Assembly: GCF_037975245.1 (NCBI RefSeq)
Contig: NC_092579.1
Span: forward strand, 11,206,678 to 11,270,677
Length of the DNA stretch: 64,000 nt
Source of the DNA: Apostichopus japonicus
Taxonomy: Eukaryota > Echinodermata > Holothuroidea > Aspidochirotida > Stichopodidae
Reading direction: 5' to 3'
Shown: positions 13,401 to 25,264 of the stretch, in pieces
How positions within the stretch are numbered: the stretch's first letter is position 1
Layout: every line of letters begins with the position of its first letter
Position numbers and translations under genes: made by a program
Notes under the pieces: generated by a model
The model's input: only the letters and a program-made list of their open reading frames with translations
Databases searched by the model: none
What the model was told of the DNA's origin: nothing

Positions 13401-16400
13401 ATTTGTACCTGATGGATTTCTGATTTAATGTGGTCTATGATTTTACGTATTCATACCTGAGGGAATTATGACTCTCGACCATCAGTTCACCAAATTTTTC
13501 ATAGTCTCCATCTGCAAGGGCTTTGCTAGCTGTCTGCGTTCTTGATATTTCTCCGATGACATGTCGAGCTCTACGATAGGTCACTTCATCCATCTTTCCT
13601 TTATTTTCTTTTAGTAAAAATACCCAAAAAAAAGACTACAATCATTAAACAAAGTATATTTTTATAGAAATTAATTAACAAAATTAATTTTTATATACTA
13701 GCAGAATTTCTTCCATCTGAGCAAATTACATATAGATCTACAAAACCTATTAAGAACGTCATGTGTCTGTCATGTCCTCAAATGAACTGTTTAAAAGTAG
13801 AAAAAATTTGTCAAGGACAAATGGTGATTTACTTTATGAGTCTGTTCAACTTACATGATGTCAAAAGAGCTTAATCTAGAAAATTGTTTGTAGCCCAGAC
13901 ACTGTAGCATGTTATTACCTCTCTCATTTTGGTAAAAGCTAAACTAGAAAAATCTCAAGATCTATGTTTAATGTCTACTTTATTATTTACGATGAAATAT
14001 GACTAGTCATATTTCTGATGAAGTATGACAAGTCGAGGAGGTAATGAACAGAAAATGGTAAGAGTACTTGGTACCGAACAGCATCCAATCATTCACAAAG
14101 AGCTCTATTTTTAATTCACAAAATAGTTTACCTGTCCAATGAGAATTTGCCGATTATCTCTCCATCCAAATAATGTCAGGCTTTACGTAAAACCAATGTG
14201 CAAACAGTTTAAAATGGGTTAGACAAAACTAGTAATTTCTAAGTCTCCTGTTTAAGATCTTCAATTCTTGTCCACTACGCTGTACTGACCTTCTAACTCT
14301 TCCATCGTCGCATCACGGAGGCTCTTCTTCCCAAGGATGCCTGCAACATCGTAGCACTGCTTCCTCCTAGCAGGGTACTCACTCCCTGTCAGCTCATGTT
14401 TGACATTTGAGTTAGTAACCAGTATGACGATGTCCGGATTGGTAAGAGGTATCAGCTTCGACTCCAGGGATCTAAAACAAGAGGAAAGGATAAAAGTAAT
14501 CTTGAAGTTAGCAGCAGTAGCAGCAGGGAGTCACATAGTTACTTTGTGTTGCTATTCCTATTAAAGATATTTCCACACAAGACCAATAGAAATATGCATC
14601 TATAGATAGTACTCAAACTGCTAAGTGGAATAGTACTCTCAATTCATTTTCCTAAATAGGAACTTTGCAAATTTGAGTTCTGCCATTAGATTTACCATTG
14701 AGATATGACACTCAAATTCATCCAACCCTAACACCTCAGACAAAACAAAAATGTATTGCAAAGTTTCCAAGGAAACAAAAATGGAAATGTAACTTACTTA
14801 TCACTGCAGATTGTATGAATGTCAACTTATGTAGGAACCTTATTTTGCACCACTGCTGTGTGACCTCTAAAAACACAACTTGTTTAGTGTAACGTATGGC
14901 ACACTCATTGGCAAGCTTATTACACAATTTACATGACTTTAGCTTTATCACAAAACTATAAAGTACTTTTATCATGACGACACAGCTGAACTAAAATAGA
15001 GTTTAAAAAGATTATCCAAAAGGCGGACAAGGTTAGTATTCAGGACCCTGAAGGTCAGGGGGTCTATATGTGAACACTTTACAGGTATTGAGACACACCA
15101 AATTTTTATTTCGGTTTGTTGTTCCTACATAACTTCATTGGGGGAGTGGGGGGGGGCAGCATATAGTGCTTTAGGGCCTCAGAAGGTGTAAATTCTAAAA
15201 CTGGGAAGGGGGTAGTTCAATTTTAAGATACATGTTGGGAGGCACTCCTAACCTTATAAATAAAAATACTATTCTCTACACCCTAGCACATAATTTCCTC
15301 CACCTAAAACAGCAGAGGTCAAATTTATGCAATTTCCTTACTGATGAAAAAAAAAAAATTATTGAAGAATGTTCTGAACGAACCTGCAGTCAATTAATAG
15401 TGCATAACCTTCCTCCCCCATTGAGGAAATGAACTGATCCATTATCCCACATGGCATTTTGGGAAAATCATGTTCTGCTTTCTGACAGGCTAAAGCCCTG
15501 GCTTTAGGATCAGGAGATGGAGATGAAGGATCCATTTGCTCCAAATATGTGTAGGTGGCCACCTCTAGCGATGCCGAGCTGGAAACTCCTCCTCCCAGAG
15601 GTACAGTGCTGGCGATGACTGCATTGAATGGAGCCAAGGTACCTATCGAGTCACAATGAGCACATTATTAGACAGTATGAGCACAGTATGAACACAGTAT
15701 TAGTACAGTATGAGTATGGTATGAGCACATTATGAGTATGGTATGAGAACAGTATGAGCTGAATCCAGCACCATGCATTTAACTTTTTTCAATAAGTACT
15801 CACTTCACATGAGAAAGTCAGGCTAACAACCCGTGGCTAACAAGTTTTTCATTTCAAATATGTTGCATTTTGGAGAAAATACTTCAGGATGTACAGTATG
15901 CATCTACACGTCCCTGTACTACATGCCCCTTCCCAAACACATTTACTATACGTGTATAATTTGCTACAATGATGGGCTGCTGAGCACTATTTCTAGACAA
16001 ACACTAGAACTTATCATTTCATAGAATTTCAAATAAACCTATATGTTGATTATAAGGTCTAATTATTTTCTACCCTTATGTTTCCTTAAATTGTAAAAAC
16101 ATCCTCATTAACTATGAAATACCAGCAATAACTATGACAAATCCCTGTTAGATTCTACTTAGTCACACTACCCCCTGGGTCATTCCATGCCAACTCAACA
16201 AGGGCCCGACACCCACCGTCTCAGATTTTCACCAAATTCGGTGTGGAGTTTCATAATATAAAGATAAGAATCCACGCCAAATTTTAGCTGAAAATATCAA
16301 TCGGTTCGTGAGATATCGGCTTTCAAAAATTGGTGAAATTGACCCCAAAAATCCAAAATGGCGGCCATTTTGAATTGACCTAAATTAAAACCCCCGGACT

Positions 16401-19400
16401 TTTTCTTCAATAACTTCTCTTCTGAGTAAGCTACAGACATGAAACTTGGGATTATAGTAATTTAAAGCATGGAGATCCTCAATATGGACATTAATTTAAT
16501 GTAGGAGGGTAATAAAGGTAAGTTATGGGGATTTTGAATTTTAATGAATGAAAATTAATTGCGAAAAATTTATTTTCACACCTTCTCATACATATGAAAA
16601 ATTTTCAATGTGGGACAGCATCTATGAATCTGAAATTTGGCACATTGATAAAGCATATCACAAAGAACTGTTATGCAAAAAATTTTGGGCATTTCAAGGT
16701 CAGAGTTGGTCATAATTAAAAGGGTTTTTCTTGGTTTTCAATACAAAACTAGTAAGACATGTATAGTTATGATGCAAAGAATAAGTTAAAACATCTTTTT
16801 GACAGTTTTTTAATGATCAGATGAGCAGCTTAAAAGGGCATATAGGTACAAAATAGCCCAAAATATTGGTAAATTGTGATTTTTGAGGGCGCTGTTCTCA
16901 TGCATCGTTGGGCATATGACCCAGAAAGTGCACTTTATTGCGAGTCCTTATGCTAGTGTACCACCCTCTTATTTGCTAAGCACCTGTATGCTAAAGCTTA
17001 GAAGTTGTTGTTATTTGAACTGCTCAAATCGGCTTGTACAAGCATTTCCATACAGTACATATGAAATGCATGATTTTCACAATTTTCGAGTCGTAAATTT
17101 GAATAGATAAAAATTAAATACAAACTTTTGACTTCAGTATTTAAAAATATGGTTAATACACTCCTGGAATATGGTGTTTAAAGAAATATTGAAATTAACC
17201 CACAGGCCCAAATTGGACCCCCAATTAGGGCCAGAAGTGAGATTTCTTAAGTTTGAGGGCGCTGTTCGTAAAACGTACGACCCGCTTGACCTTCTTTTGG
17301 CACTTTTCCTGTACAACTGGCACTGAACAAGGATCCTATGCAAATTAAATCTCAAACATGCCTTTGTTTGTGAATATAAAGTACCCTCAAAGTAGGGCCA
17401 TATTAGGCCCCTATCTCATTTTCTGCCATTTTAATTACTTGTTACAAAAAATTGGGACCGTAAATTTTCCTCAAAATTAGCTAAACTAGAAGAGTGGTCA
17501 CATGTCTTCCACAATATCTGCAAATTCAGACATAAAATCTTGTTACCTATGCCGAAGGCGGAATGTACATAACGAATATCAGCAATTTCAGCCAAAATTT
17601 GTGAAAATTTGCGACATTTTGCTCCAACTTCAGAAATATTTCCATTTAGAGAGAGAGTACCATCACAATTTTTTGCATAACAGTTCTTTGTGATATGCTT
17701 TATCAATGTGCCAAATTTCAGATTCATAGATGCTGTCCCACATTGAAAATTTTTCATATGTATGAGAAGGTGTGAAAATAAATTTTTCGCAATTTATTTT
17801 CATTCATTAAAATTCAAAATCCCCATAACTTACCTTTATTACCCTCCTACATTAAATTAATGTCCATATTGAGGATCTCCATGCTTTAAATTACTATAAT
17901 CCCAAGTTTCATGTCTGTAGCTTACTCAGAAGAGAAGTTATTGAAGAAAAAGTCCGGGGGTTTTAATTTAGGTCAATTCAAAATGGCCGCCATTTTGGAT
18001 TTTTGGGGTCAATTTCACCAATTTTTGAAAGCCGATATCTCACGAACCGATTGATATTTTCAGCTAAAATTTGGCGTGGATTCTTATCTTTATATTATGA
18101 AACTCCACACCGAATTTGGTGAAAATCTGAGACGGTGGGTGTCAAAATCAAATTTTGCTTGTTGATTTGGCATGGAATGACCCCCCTCCCATTCCCATGG
18201 GTGCACCCCTCCCCCTGCCACACAAATTGGGATTGGGAACAAAATGTGCTAGTATAGTTGATAGATGATTTTAATTCAGTATGTTATCAGACTTGTACAT
18301 TATTAGTCAATATCTATTTAGCACCAGTTGGTGCCATCTGTTTAATTTGTCAAGACTACAGTAAGTAAGTTATTATGGCACAGAGCTTCTGTCAACAAAC
18401 TGTTGAATTAACCTGTAGCATTCGAATGGTCATATCATTACCTTTGTAGTTTTGAACTACCCCTTTGACATAATTGGCCCATTTGGGTGTTCCAGGTTGT
18501 AGGGGCTTTCCTTCAGAAGGAAGCAAAAACTGAACCTCCTTTGGATCATCGGCTCCATCAGTTGTCGTGATAACGGTACATTCCTCTGTTGGTGATTTTG
18601 AACCCACCACTACTGTTACTTGAGGAAGGGCCTGTATACAAAGTTAGACAATGTAATTACAACATATCCAGAAAGCCAAAAAAAAGAAAGCCAAATTAGT
18701 AATTCGATGCCATGGCACACCTGAAGATTTTTGCACTCACTATGGATCCACATGTAAAGTATAAAGGTCATCCAAGCTTTACTTTTGATGTTAACTAAAT
18801 ATTGTGTTTACAAGGATTTCAAACTTTGATCTCTGTCGACCTCACATGAATTGTAAACTTCAAAAGAAATATAATAAGTTTCTTGTAATAAGTTGAATCC
18901 ATATACCAAATATCCATCCAACAATTAGCAATGGCATATATTCACTCACACATCACAATTTGCATAGATTCTTTGGCAATAAACCCCTGAAGGTTGTTAG
19001 TCAAAGATTTACTGTATAGGCTTAGTCCTACCATGATAATCACGCCTACCTGCAGAACTGCACATGCAATGACTGGGTGCACAGAATAAATAATTGCTGC
19101 AAGATAAGCAGAGGAGTGTGTTTGTTTATGGTTAAAAATAAGTAATCTATATACTCAAATTCCTCACAGATCTACTGTATGTATATACAGTAGAGACAGT
19201 TACTGTTTAATGTAGCATGCACTAAATGGTGTTAAAACATTCACATACATCATATTGTAATTTTATCCTTGAATGAATAATTGTGACAAGTTTTCCCTCG
19301 CAGGAAAAAAACAACACACACACTTGAACAATATACTGTACAGAAAGTAGCAACAGCTGTTCACTGATATCTCACTGCAATATCAAAAGCAGAGTATTTA

Positions 19401-20444
19401 AACACATGACCTTTGATATTTTACATAAATCAATATCATACAGACATCATGAGCCTGTAGCCTATAGGCTGTACAACAAATGATGTGTACCTGCAAAATG
19501 TAGCATGGTGGGCTCATAATTGACGCACATAAGGATTAGATTAAGGATGTCTATCAACGAAAAATCCAAATTGCTCAACTGTATGCATATCTCATATGTG
19601 TACTGTAGTTCCTCAGAAATGTAATGATCGCAAAATATTTATTGTTCTGCGCCTACACAACGTACAATTGAGCAGAACTTGACAACAAAATGTATGCTGT
19701 GTCAAGTTCTTTCATACCCATTAATTGACACATTCGTTGATAGGCTAACTGTAGTGTAGGCCTAAGTATACATCCATTGACTTTGGATGCTGTTTGCTAT
19801 GCTCTGAGTTTGAGCCTCTATAAGCTCAGACAGGTTAGGTCCCAGAGATGTGTGGTATTATATTGAGGTAATGTTGGTTATTTTTCGGGAGTAAGATTCC
19901 CAAATGCCAAAAACATGTGGAAAACTGGGGGAGGCAGCTTAAAGCTTAAAAACACAACACACAATTTGATCAACATACACCTGGGATGGATTTAAACTCA
20001 TGAAATATATGACTCTGCTTGACTGCAAAAAGTTTAGGTTGCCTGCTGTATTGTTGTGCAGTAATATTTGAAGGTGCGTCAATTACGAAGGTGCGTCCAA
20101 TATGAAGCCTTTACTATACTGCAGTGATAACTTTATTTTCGCCAGCCTAGACTTTTGATAGACCTGATACAGCAATGCTAATGGCATTATTGATGAAGCT
20201 TATACTAGCACCAAGTAATGCTCAGTTTTCAGGGCTACAAATTACAGTCTAATGAAATTACCATTGGGAGGACAAATCCATCATTGTAGTCTGTATGTTC
20301 GCCGATAAGGTTGACACGCCCAGGTGCACAGGCAGCAAACTCTGGGTAAACATTAAATCGCTTCAGGTATTCCGAAACAGCACCTTTCAGAACATCTTCC
20401 ACACTGGCGACTTCGGTTATTCCAGTTATTTTAGAGGTATCCAT
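10460..20444 (-). CDS. GALK1: Galactokinase (GALK1 orthologue), 7 coding exons, 396 aa
   Basis: ATP-dependent phosphorylation of galactose at C1, the first Leloir-pathway step in the cytosol. Coding exons, 5' to 3': 20262-20444, 18442-18631, 15384-15642, 14290-14471, 13457-13598, 12179-12341, 10460-10531. All phases join and give 396 aa, against 392 in human as I recall. GHMP-kinase landmarks are the galactokinase signature [15 protein letters not shown] (about residues 41-55, Arg43), the ATP loop [14 protein letters not shown] (138-151), the catalytic-base segment GIMDQF (Asp193) and [11 protein letters not shown] near the C terminus. [12 protein letters not shown] separates it from GALK2. 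Oddities are a non-consensus donor (GTTCGT) after exon 3, a minisatellite at the exon 3 acceptor side and another on the exon 5 donor. Intron 2 holds a 2-kb foldback element. Confidence 0.95.
10700..11060. repeat. Dispersed repeat containing DR1-type TGACCTTTGACCT motifs
   Basis: Within GALK1 intron 6, the segment repeats a phrase of the type 'hormone-site word + TC(C)ACCAAA/CATC + GTT'. Examples are TGACCTTTGACCT at 10879-10891, TGACCTTTGACA at 11017-11028 and weaker relatives near 10738 and 10755. The same word occurs at 24830-24842, and a partial one lies near 19405. It is best read as a dispersed repeat. The motif equals a DR1 nuclear-receptor half-site pair. Confidence 0.5.
11555..11632. 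repeat. Fragment of the GCGCTTT repeat family
   Basis: It contains ATAGAGCGCTTTATGC and CCTCAAAGCGCTTTT, the start of the same dispersed element seen more completely at 27583-27880 and, reversed, at 55195-55440. It is truncated within GALK1 intron 6. Confidence 0.6.
12805..12965. repeat. Dispersed repeat (family X), copy 1
   Basis: About 160 bp in GALK1 intron 5, just upstream (genomic right side) of exon 6. It shares the ordered words CAGATGGGAA, TTTCCTGGATGAAAAACC, CAGACCAGGGTTCAAACCC and ATTGCT with stretches at 46440-46615 and 59100-59265. GGTTCAAACCC resembles a Pol III B box, so a tRNA-derived SINE is possible. Confidence 0.5.
13222..13457 (-). repeat. 48-bp minisatellite that repeats the GALK1 exon 5 splice donor
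   Basis: On the coding strand the true donor reads TTCCCTCAG|GTATGAATACG (junction 13457/13456). Related units follow downstream with junction-like sequence at 13408, 13360, 13319 and 13271: CCATCAG|GTACAAA, CCATGAG|GTACAAA, CCATTGG|GTATGAA and CCATGAG|GTACGAA. Spacing is 48, 48, 41 and 48 bp. Each unit also carries ATCATAGACCACATTAAAT. Thus the intron starts with a tandem array of near-donor sites. Reading through the true donor meets a stop within seven codons. Confidence 0.85.
15652..15760. repeat. 11-bp minisatellite next to the GALK1 exon 3 acceptor
   Basis: Irregular tandem copies of an approximately 11-bp unit (CAGTATGAGCA and variants such as GTATGGTATGAG). The array begins about ten bases outside the exon 3 boundary at 15642, where the polypyrimidine tract would be expected. 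The acceptor TGACTCGATAG is correspondingly pyrimidine-poor. Confidence 0.7.
16177..18183. mobile_element. 2.0-kb foldback element with ~510-bp terminal inverted repeats
   Basis: The segment 16177-16684 is repeated in inverted orientation at 17667-18183 with very few mismatches and about 10 bp missing near the left outer end. The ends are GGGTCATTCCATGCCAA and TTGGCATGGAATGACCC. The four bases CCCT lie on both sides (16173-16176 and 18184-18187), a possible short target duplication. The 980-bp interior has no long reading frame. It contains two same-orientation copies of TTTGAGGGCGCTGTTC-like sequence (about 16884 and 17253). It is therefore a non-autonomous DNA element with long inverted arms. 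I cannot assign a superfamily. It lies in GALK1 intron 2 and would form a long hairpin in the pre-mRNA. Confidence 0.9.
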
Positions 20445-20750
20445 AACTAGTGTTCTTAACTTTACACTTCAAAGTAAACAAACGTTTGAAATTGAATGAT
20501 ATCGGACTCGGAGAAGCGATAATTTCTGTCAAGCGATTATCAGGTAAGGCGACAAAGGTGTGTTGTGTTTAATCGCCTCATTGAAGGTAGAAGCCACTAA
20601 GAGCAGACACATCCACTAACAGATTAGGGACAGTAAGACATGACACACAGTACTGCCACTGCGGTCGGGTGTGTGTGTTATAACTTATATTATAACTGAC
20701 ACTGCGGTCGAGTGTGTTGTTCAAATATGTGCATAAATAAGAAATAAATC
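20445..20750 (-). promoter_or_regulatory. GALK1 5' flank / likely promoter region
   Basis: This is the region directly upstream of the GALK1 start codon. It contains a short duplicated word, CTG(C/A)CACTGCGGTCG(G/A)GTGTGT (about 20652-20675 and 20697-20719). I see no TATA box at a convincing distance, and the transcription start is not determined. Confidence 0.35.
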
Positions 20751-21148
20751 GTTTTTCAAAATCGACTTATTTGAGTTATCGACCTTATTGAGATGTCCAT
20801 TAAGCACCACATTTAACAAGAAATGTTCCTCTTTTACGTGGTATACCTCTAATATCGGTAACAAAACCGATTTCTTGACTAAAAGTGGCCTTAAAGTTTT
20901 AACCCCGATACGGACATCTCTAACTAAACGCGATGTATATACGAAATGTGTAATGATCCAAAAATTGATTTAATTTTTTCCTTCAAAATCGATTTAATTT
21001 GAGTTATCGACCTTATTGAGATGTCCAGCACCACATTTAAGTAGACATGTTCCTCTTTTACGTGGTATATCTCTAAAATGGGTAACAAGACCGATTTCTT
21101 GACTAAAAGTGGCCTTAAAGGTTTAACCCCGACGGACATCTCTAAACT
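20751..21148. repeat. Tandem duplication (~170-bp units) upstream of GALK1
   Basis: Units at 20751-20926 and 20982-21148 are about 90 percent identical by eye. They share TTTGAGTTATCGACC, CTTTTACGTGGTAT, CCGATTTCTTGAC and CGGACATCTCTAA. Each unit starts TCAAAATCGA(C/T)TTA. The second lacks a few bases. No coding potential is seen. Position within 700 bp of the GALK1 start makes a regulatory effect possible but unproven. Confidence 0.85.
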
Positions 21149-24100
21149 ATCGGTAACAAAACAAGTCCAGAAATTACATGAAAGAGCAACATCTCATCTT
21201 TCTAATGGTGCCATTTTTGGCCATTTACAGTATGCATAGCGTTAATTATTATCGCTTTAAAACAAGTAAGAAAAGGGAACCGTCTTGTTATTTTACGCTA
21301 ATTTAGTCTGCCCTTAGTGGCTGCTGGGGATCCAGTTACCCGCAACAGCGTACCCTGCGCTCGTCACAGTGTACAAACATCAATGATCAGCGGCGCGTAA
21401 CGTCGATGTACATACACTATTGTTTGCTCTTATAAATGGCTGCTACCTTCAAACAGGTGTAAATCGACCATAAGTGCTTTGACATTGATCAGCTTGCCAG
21501 TTTACACAAAGTAGTCAGAGTTGGCTCTGACCTTCCGGATTCGTAATTCCATGGACCCATACCCAGTTTGAAGCTAGCACACACAAACAGCAGACAATAA
21601 CAGCAGCCATTAGTGTATACCTTAGCGTTGCGCACGGTTCGCCAGTGATTCGTACGCTAAGACAAACCGGCTCAATACAGAGCATAATAAAAGTCCCCAG
21701 GCTGAAAGAATGAACAATTTGGATTCCCCCCACTCGCATTCAATGCGAACGTCAAAGCACATAGTGGGTTGCAGTGACTTATATACCCAATTTACAGTTT
21801 AAATATGCATTAGAGTGCAGGCCTACCATGTGACATCCAATTTTTTTTTTTTCTGGTGAAGGACCCCCAACCCCCTACATTGCAAACGGCTTCAGTGACT
21901 CCAGGGCAGCACTGGCGTCAAATATAAAATCCCAGGGGCGTCGCAAGCTATTTGGGATTGGTATGTCAGATCAGAGTGTGGCCATCTATCATAATTATCG
22001 GGGGGACGTGTGGTAGGTCAAACTACGCTTCGCGCCACCATGGTTGGTGCGTAGCGTAGTTTGGAGAAAATTTTGAAAGAATGTCTCCCAGATTGCAGGT
22101 AATGGCACTTCCCGAGCTTGACAACAAGACCCCTGCTACCCAACTAATCTTCTGAAATACATTTTGAACTAGTTTCATTTTGGTTCTTTATTTTTTGCCA
22201 GTTCTTTTTCTTAGTCCTACTCTTTTTTCTTTTTAGCGCCTTGAATATTGGTCCGGCATTCGCCGGACCTGCAGTATCGGCTCCGAAGCCCCTGAATCCA
22301 ACCTCTTTCCAATTTGCTTTTGCCCTCCCAGTCAAAGTTCAAGACCTTAACCTTATAATAAGCCGGGTTAAACTTTTGAATATCCATTAGCACTACAATC
22401 TTGTGTTTAGAGCTACTTTCATATAGCCATAAATTATAAACTAAATATGCTTCAGAATACACAATTTGACGTTTATAATTATTAAAAAATTGACTTTGAC
22501 GTTATCTACTGGTAGATTAAATTTCAGGTTTGTTATCATTTCCTTTAAAAGGTAATTATGAGGCACCAGAGTATAGCAGAGATTAACAGCAATTTGAAAT
22601 TTGTCCAAGTGACAAAAATCGAGATGCATCTTGCCGAAACGTCAATATTCAGATCTTTGTAATTTGACTAGTCAACTTGTATCTCAACAATTGAAACACC
22701 AAGTTTCAAATTGTTGACATTTTGACTAATGATGGAAACTATATCCTTTATTGAAAAAATAATGGATGACCAGGAATGGTCACATGATGTCATGTCAGCC
22801 AATCAGACAAAAGAAAAAAAGTAAGACACAGAAATTGTAGAATCCAAAATATCATTTTTCTTTCTATGGTGCAAAGTTACAGGATCCATTGTATAAAATA
22901 TGTAAATCCACATTAAAAAAATATAGTCAATTCTCCAATAAACCATATATATTCTACAACACTAAACTCCATACAAATTGAGTTCATTACAATTAGAATT
23001 ATTGTAGTAATTAGTAAATATATTATATTATTACACACAATTAACATATGGTTACCCGATACCATAGTTGTTGTTCTAATTATATTTCAGCAACAATAAA
23101 CGATAAGCGGTTTAGTTTAAAATATACCTGTCAAGAAGTATAGGGTGAATATGATCAAATACTAAATATACTGTATAATGAATCATAAAAAATTTAATTA
23201 ATTAATTAATGTCATGGCAACATGTTTCAAAACCCAAACTCCATTTGAGTTGACAATAATGTAAAATATCAGAGAACAGGAAGCTTAATAGCAAAAACAC
23301 TTACATTTAAGAAAATAGAGAAATACAAAGATTTTGGGAAATATCTATGTTTTGTGCAAATATAAATGTTACATTTATCTTACTTTACATATGAAGTGTC
23401 TTTAATTATTGCTACATTTTCTTTAATCTAGCCTCTCTTGTGAAAGATAATACCCTTTCGTATTCTTAAAATAATGCTACAAAACAGAAAAATATTCATG
23501 ACCATAAAAAGAAAAGAAAAACAGAAACTACAACCTCAAAATAATTCAATGCACATTTTTGCCTCCACCAGAAATATTGTAATAGTATATTTACACCGTT
23601 AGTGATTATAAATTTACGCTGCTAGTGAAAGACTGCCCCATGCTTGCTCATTACACATTTTAGAAGACATGTTGTGTGATTTCAGTCATCAAGTTTGATA
23701 TCCATCAGACGGCTCATATTTCAATATGTTGAAATTCTTAGTGCTGCTTTGGATGAAAGAAGTATACTTGAGTAAAATAATGAGATAGAGGATCGGTGAA
23801 GACAGGCTCAAAGTTGTAAATAAGGTACTTATGCTCTGTTGTCGGATCCACGAATCTGTGACGACTTTTTCGAGCTGAAAGTTAAAGCGAGAGAAGAGAT
23901 TTGACTAATGTATTTTAAATTTGCAAAATGGATCATAATTTATATTCAAGCACCTTCCCACGACTCTATAGGTAAGATGTATCTGTTCTAAATCGGATAG
24001 GATTTTACAACTGACATGCCTTAGTATTGTCACAGTATTGATTATGCTAGGAAGTCATATAATGGTCACTAGCTTTCAAAACCTCAACAAGCATTTTACT

Positions 24101-24987
24101 GCCTCCTCAAAGCAATTTGTTCCTCTCTTCAACATTTCATTGTTTTAGCAAACACTCTTTTTTTATCTGAGAATAATTTGGAGAGAAAATCAGAACCTCC
24201 AGGAAAGTAGTTGTTGGTAAACTTTGAGCAACTTCGCAACTTTTGGTGGCAATCCTGGTGACCTTTCAGTCTACAAATTTATTACGCATACACTGAAGAG
24301 GCCTAATTGCAACCAGAAAGGAAAGTTCGATATGCCAACTTGATGGGATACAAAGTTTATGTTCTGTAATGAATTTAAATGGGTATTAATAGTCCAGGGG
24401 TGGTGAAATGATTGCAACCAAAAGAACCAAAGAAACCATATAGGTTGGTAGCTGCACAGAAATGATGACAAAGCACAGAAAAAATAACTGATAACGAACA
24501 CAAATCTAACACCCAGCAAGCTGCAGTATTCCAATTGCAAGTGAATTCTGACATTGCCTGTGGCAAACAAGTAGATTCCAACTGCTTGTGGCAAACAAGT
24601 ATATTCTTACATTGCTAACGACTTATTAAGCTCCACTGCCTGTATATCACTTGCCAAATAAACTTAACACTCCCACCCCCCTACCCCCCATACTTTCTTA
24701 CTTATACAGGTGCATCCAATTGATAAGAGAATGCTGTGACGAATTCTGATTTCTATCAGACTAATTTGCTCAAAACCTGAGTGAGTATACAGCTAATATA
24801 GTCTTCTTTGGACAAAAAGAAATATTGAATGACCTTTGACCTCATATTTATGTACACAATCTGTTACCTTCTACTAATTGATTAAAGAGCTGCCAATTTT
24901 GGTTAAAATAGAGTTACAGCTGTACAGACAAAACAAAACAAAAAGGTGTATCACATCATTTTGATACATCACAACCTTAATTGGCCT
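21149..24987. other. Intergenic between GALK1 5' end and GGH 3' end
   Basis: No gene is supported. At 21940-22130 there is a diverged relative of the hAT-like MITE (GCGCCACCATGGTTGG, then a TCTCCCAGATTGCAGG block). A DR1-like TGACCTTTGACCT lies at 24830-24842. The rest is AT-rich with short open frames, a T run at 21841-21851 and a purine-rich patch at 22150-22240 that gives only Lys-rich spurious frames. Confidence 0.5.
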
Positions 24988-24993
24988 TTTATT
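24988..24993 (-). terminator. Candidate GGH polyadenylation signal
   Basis: AATAAA on the coding strand, about 270 bp beyond the GGH stop codon. It is the nearest good match downstream. Inference only. Confidence 0.35.
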
Positions 24994-25264
24994 TTTGGAC
25001 TTCAAAGATCTTTGACCTAATGTTCAAATTAATCTTGACCAACATCTAGAATCAATTTGAAATATATCAAATACTCAGTGATTCATGCAGGTTGAAATAG
25101 ATCTACTTTGCCTAAAAAATTCAGGAATTAATGAAAAAAAGAAGAAATTGCTGACAAAATGATGCGGCGAATTGTGACCACTGCAAAAATGCCAAAAATG
25201 GTGCTTTTTGAAATTAAATTGTAGTAAAGCCTATACAGGTTGAAATTGCTATACCTGTACTATT

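Noticed and set aside
10460-20444. GALK2 (N-acetylgalactosamine kinase) instead of GALK1
   Set aside because: [12 protein letters not shown], the exon 2 residues (TVVVGSKSP) and the length of 396 aa match the GALK1 type. GALK2 proteins are longer and differ at the HxDY segment.
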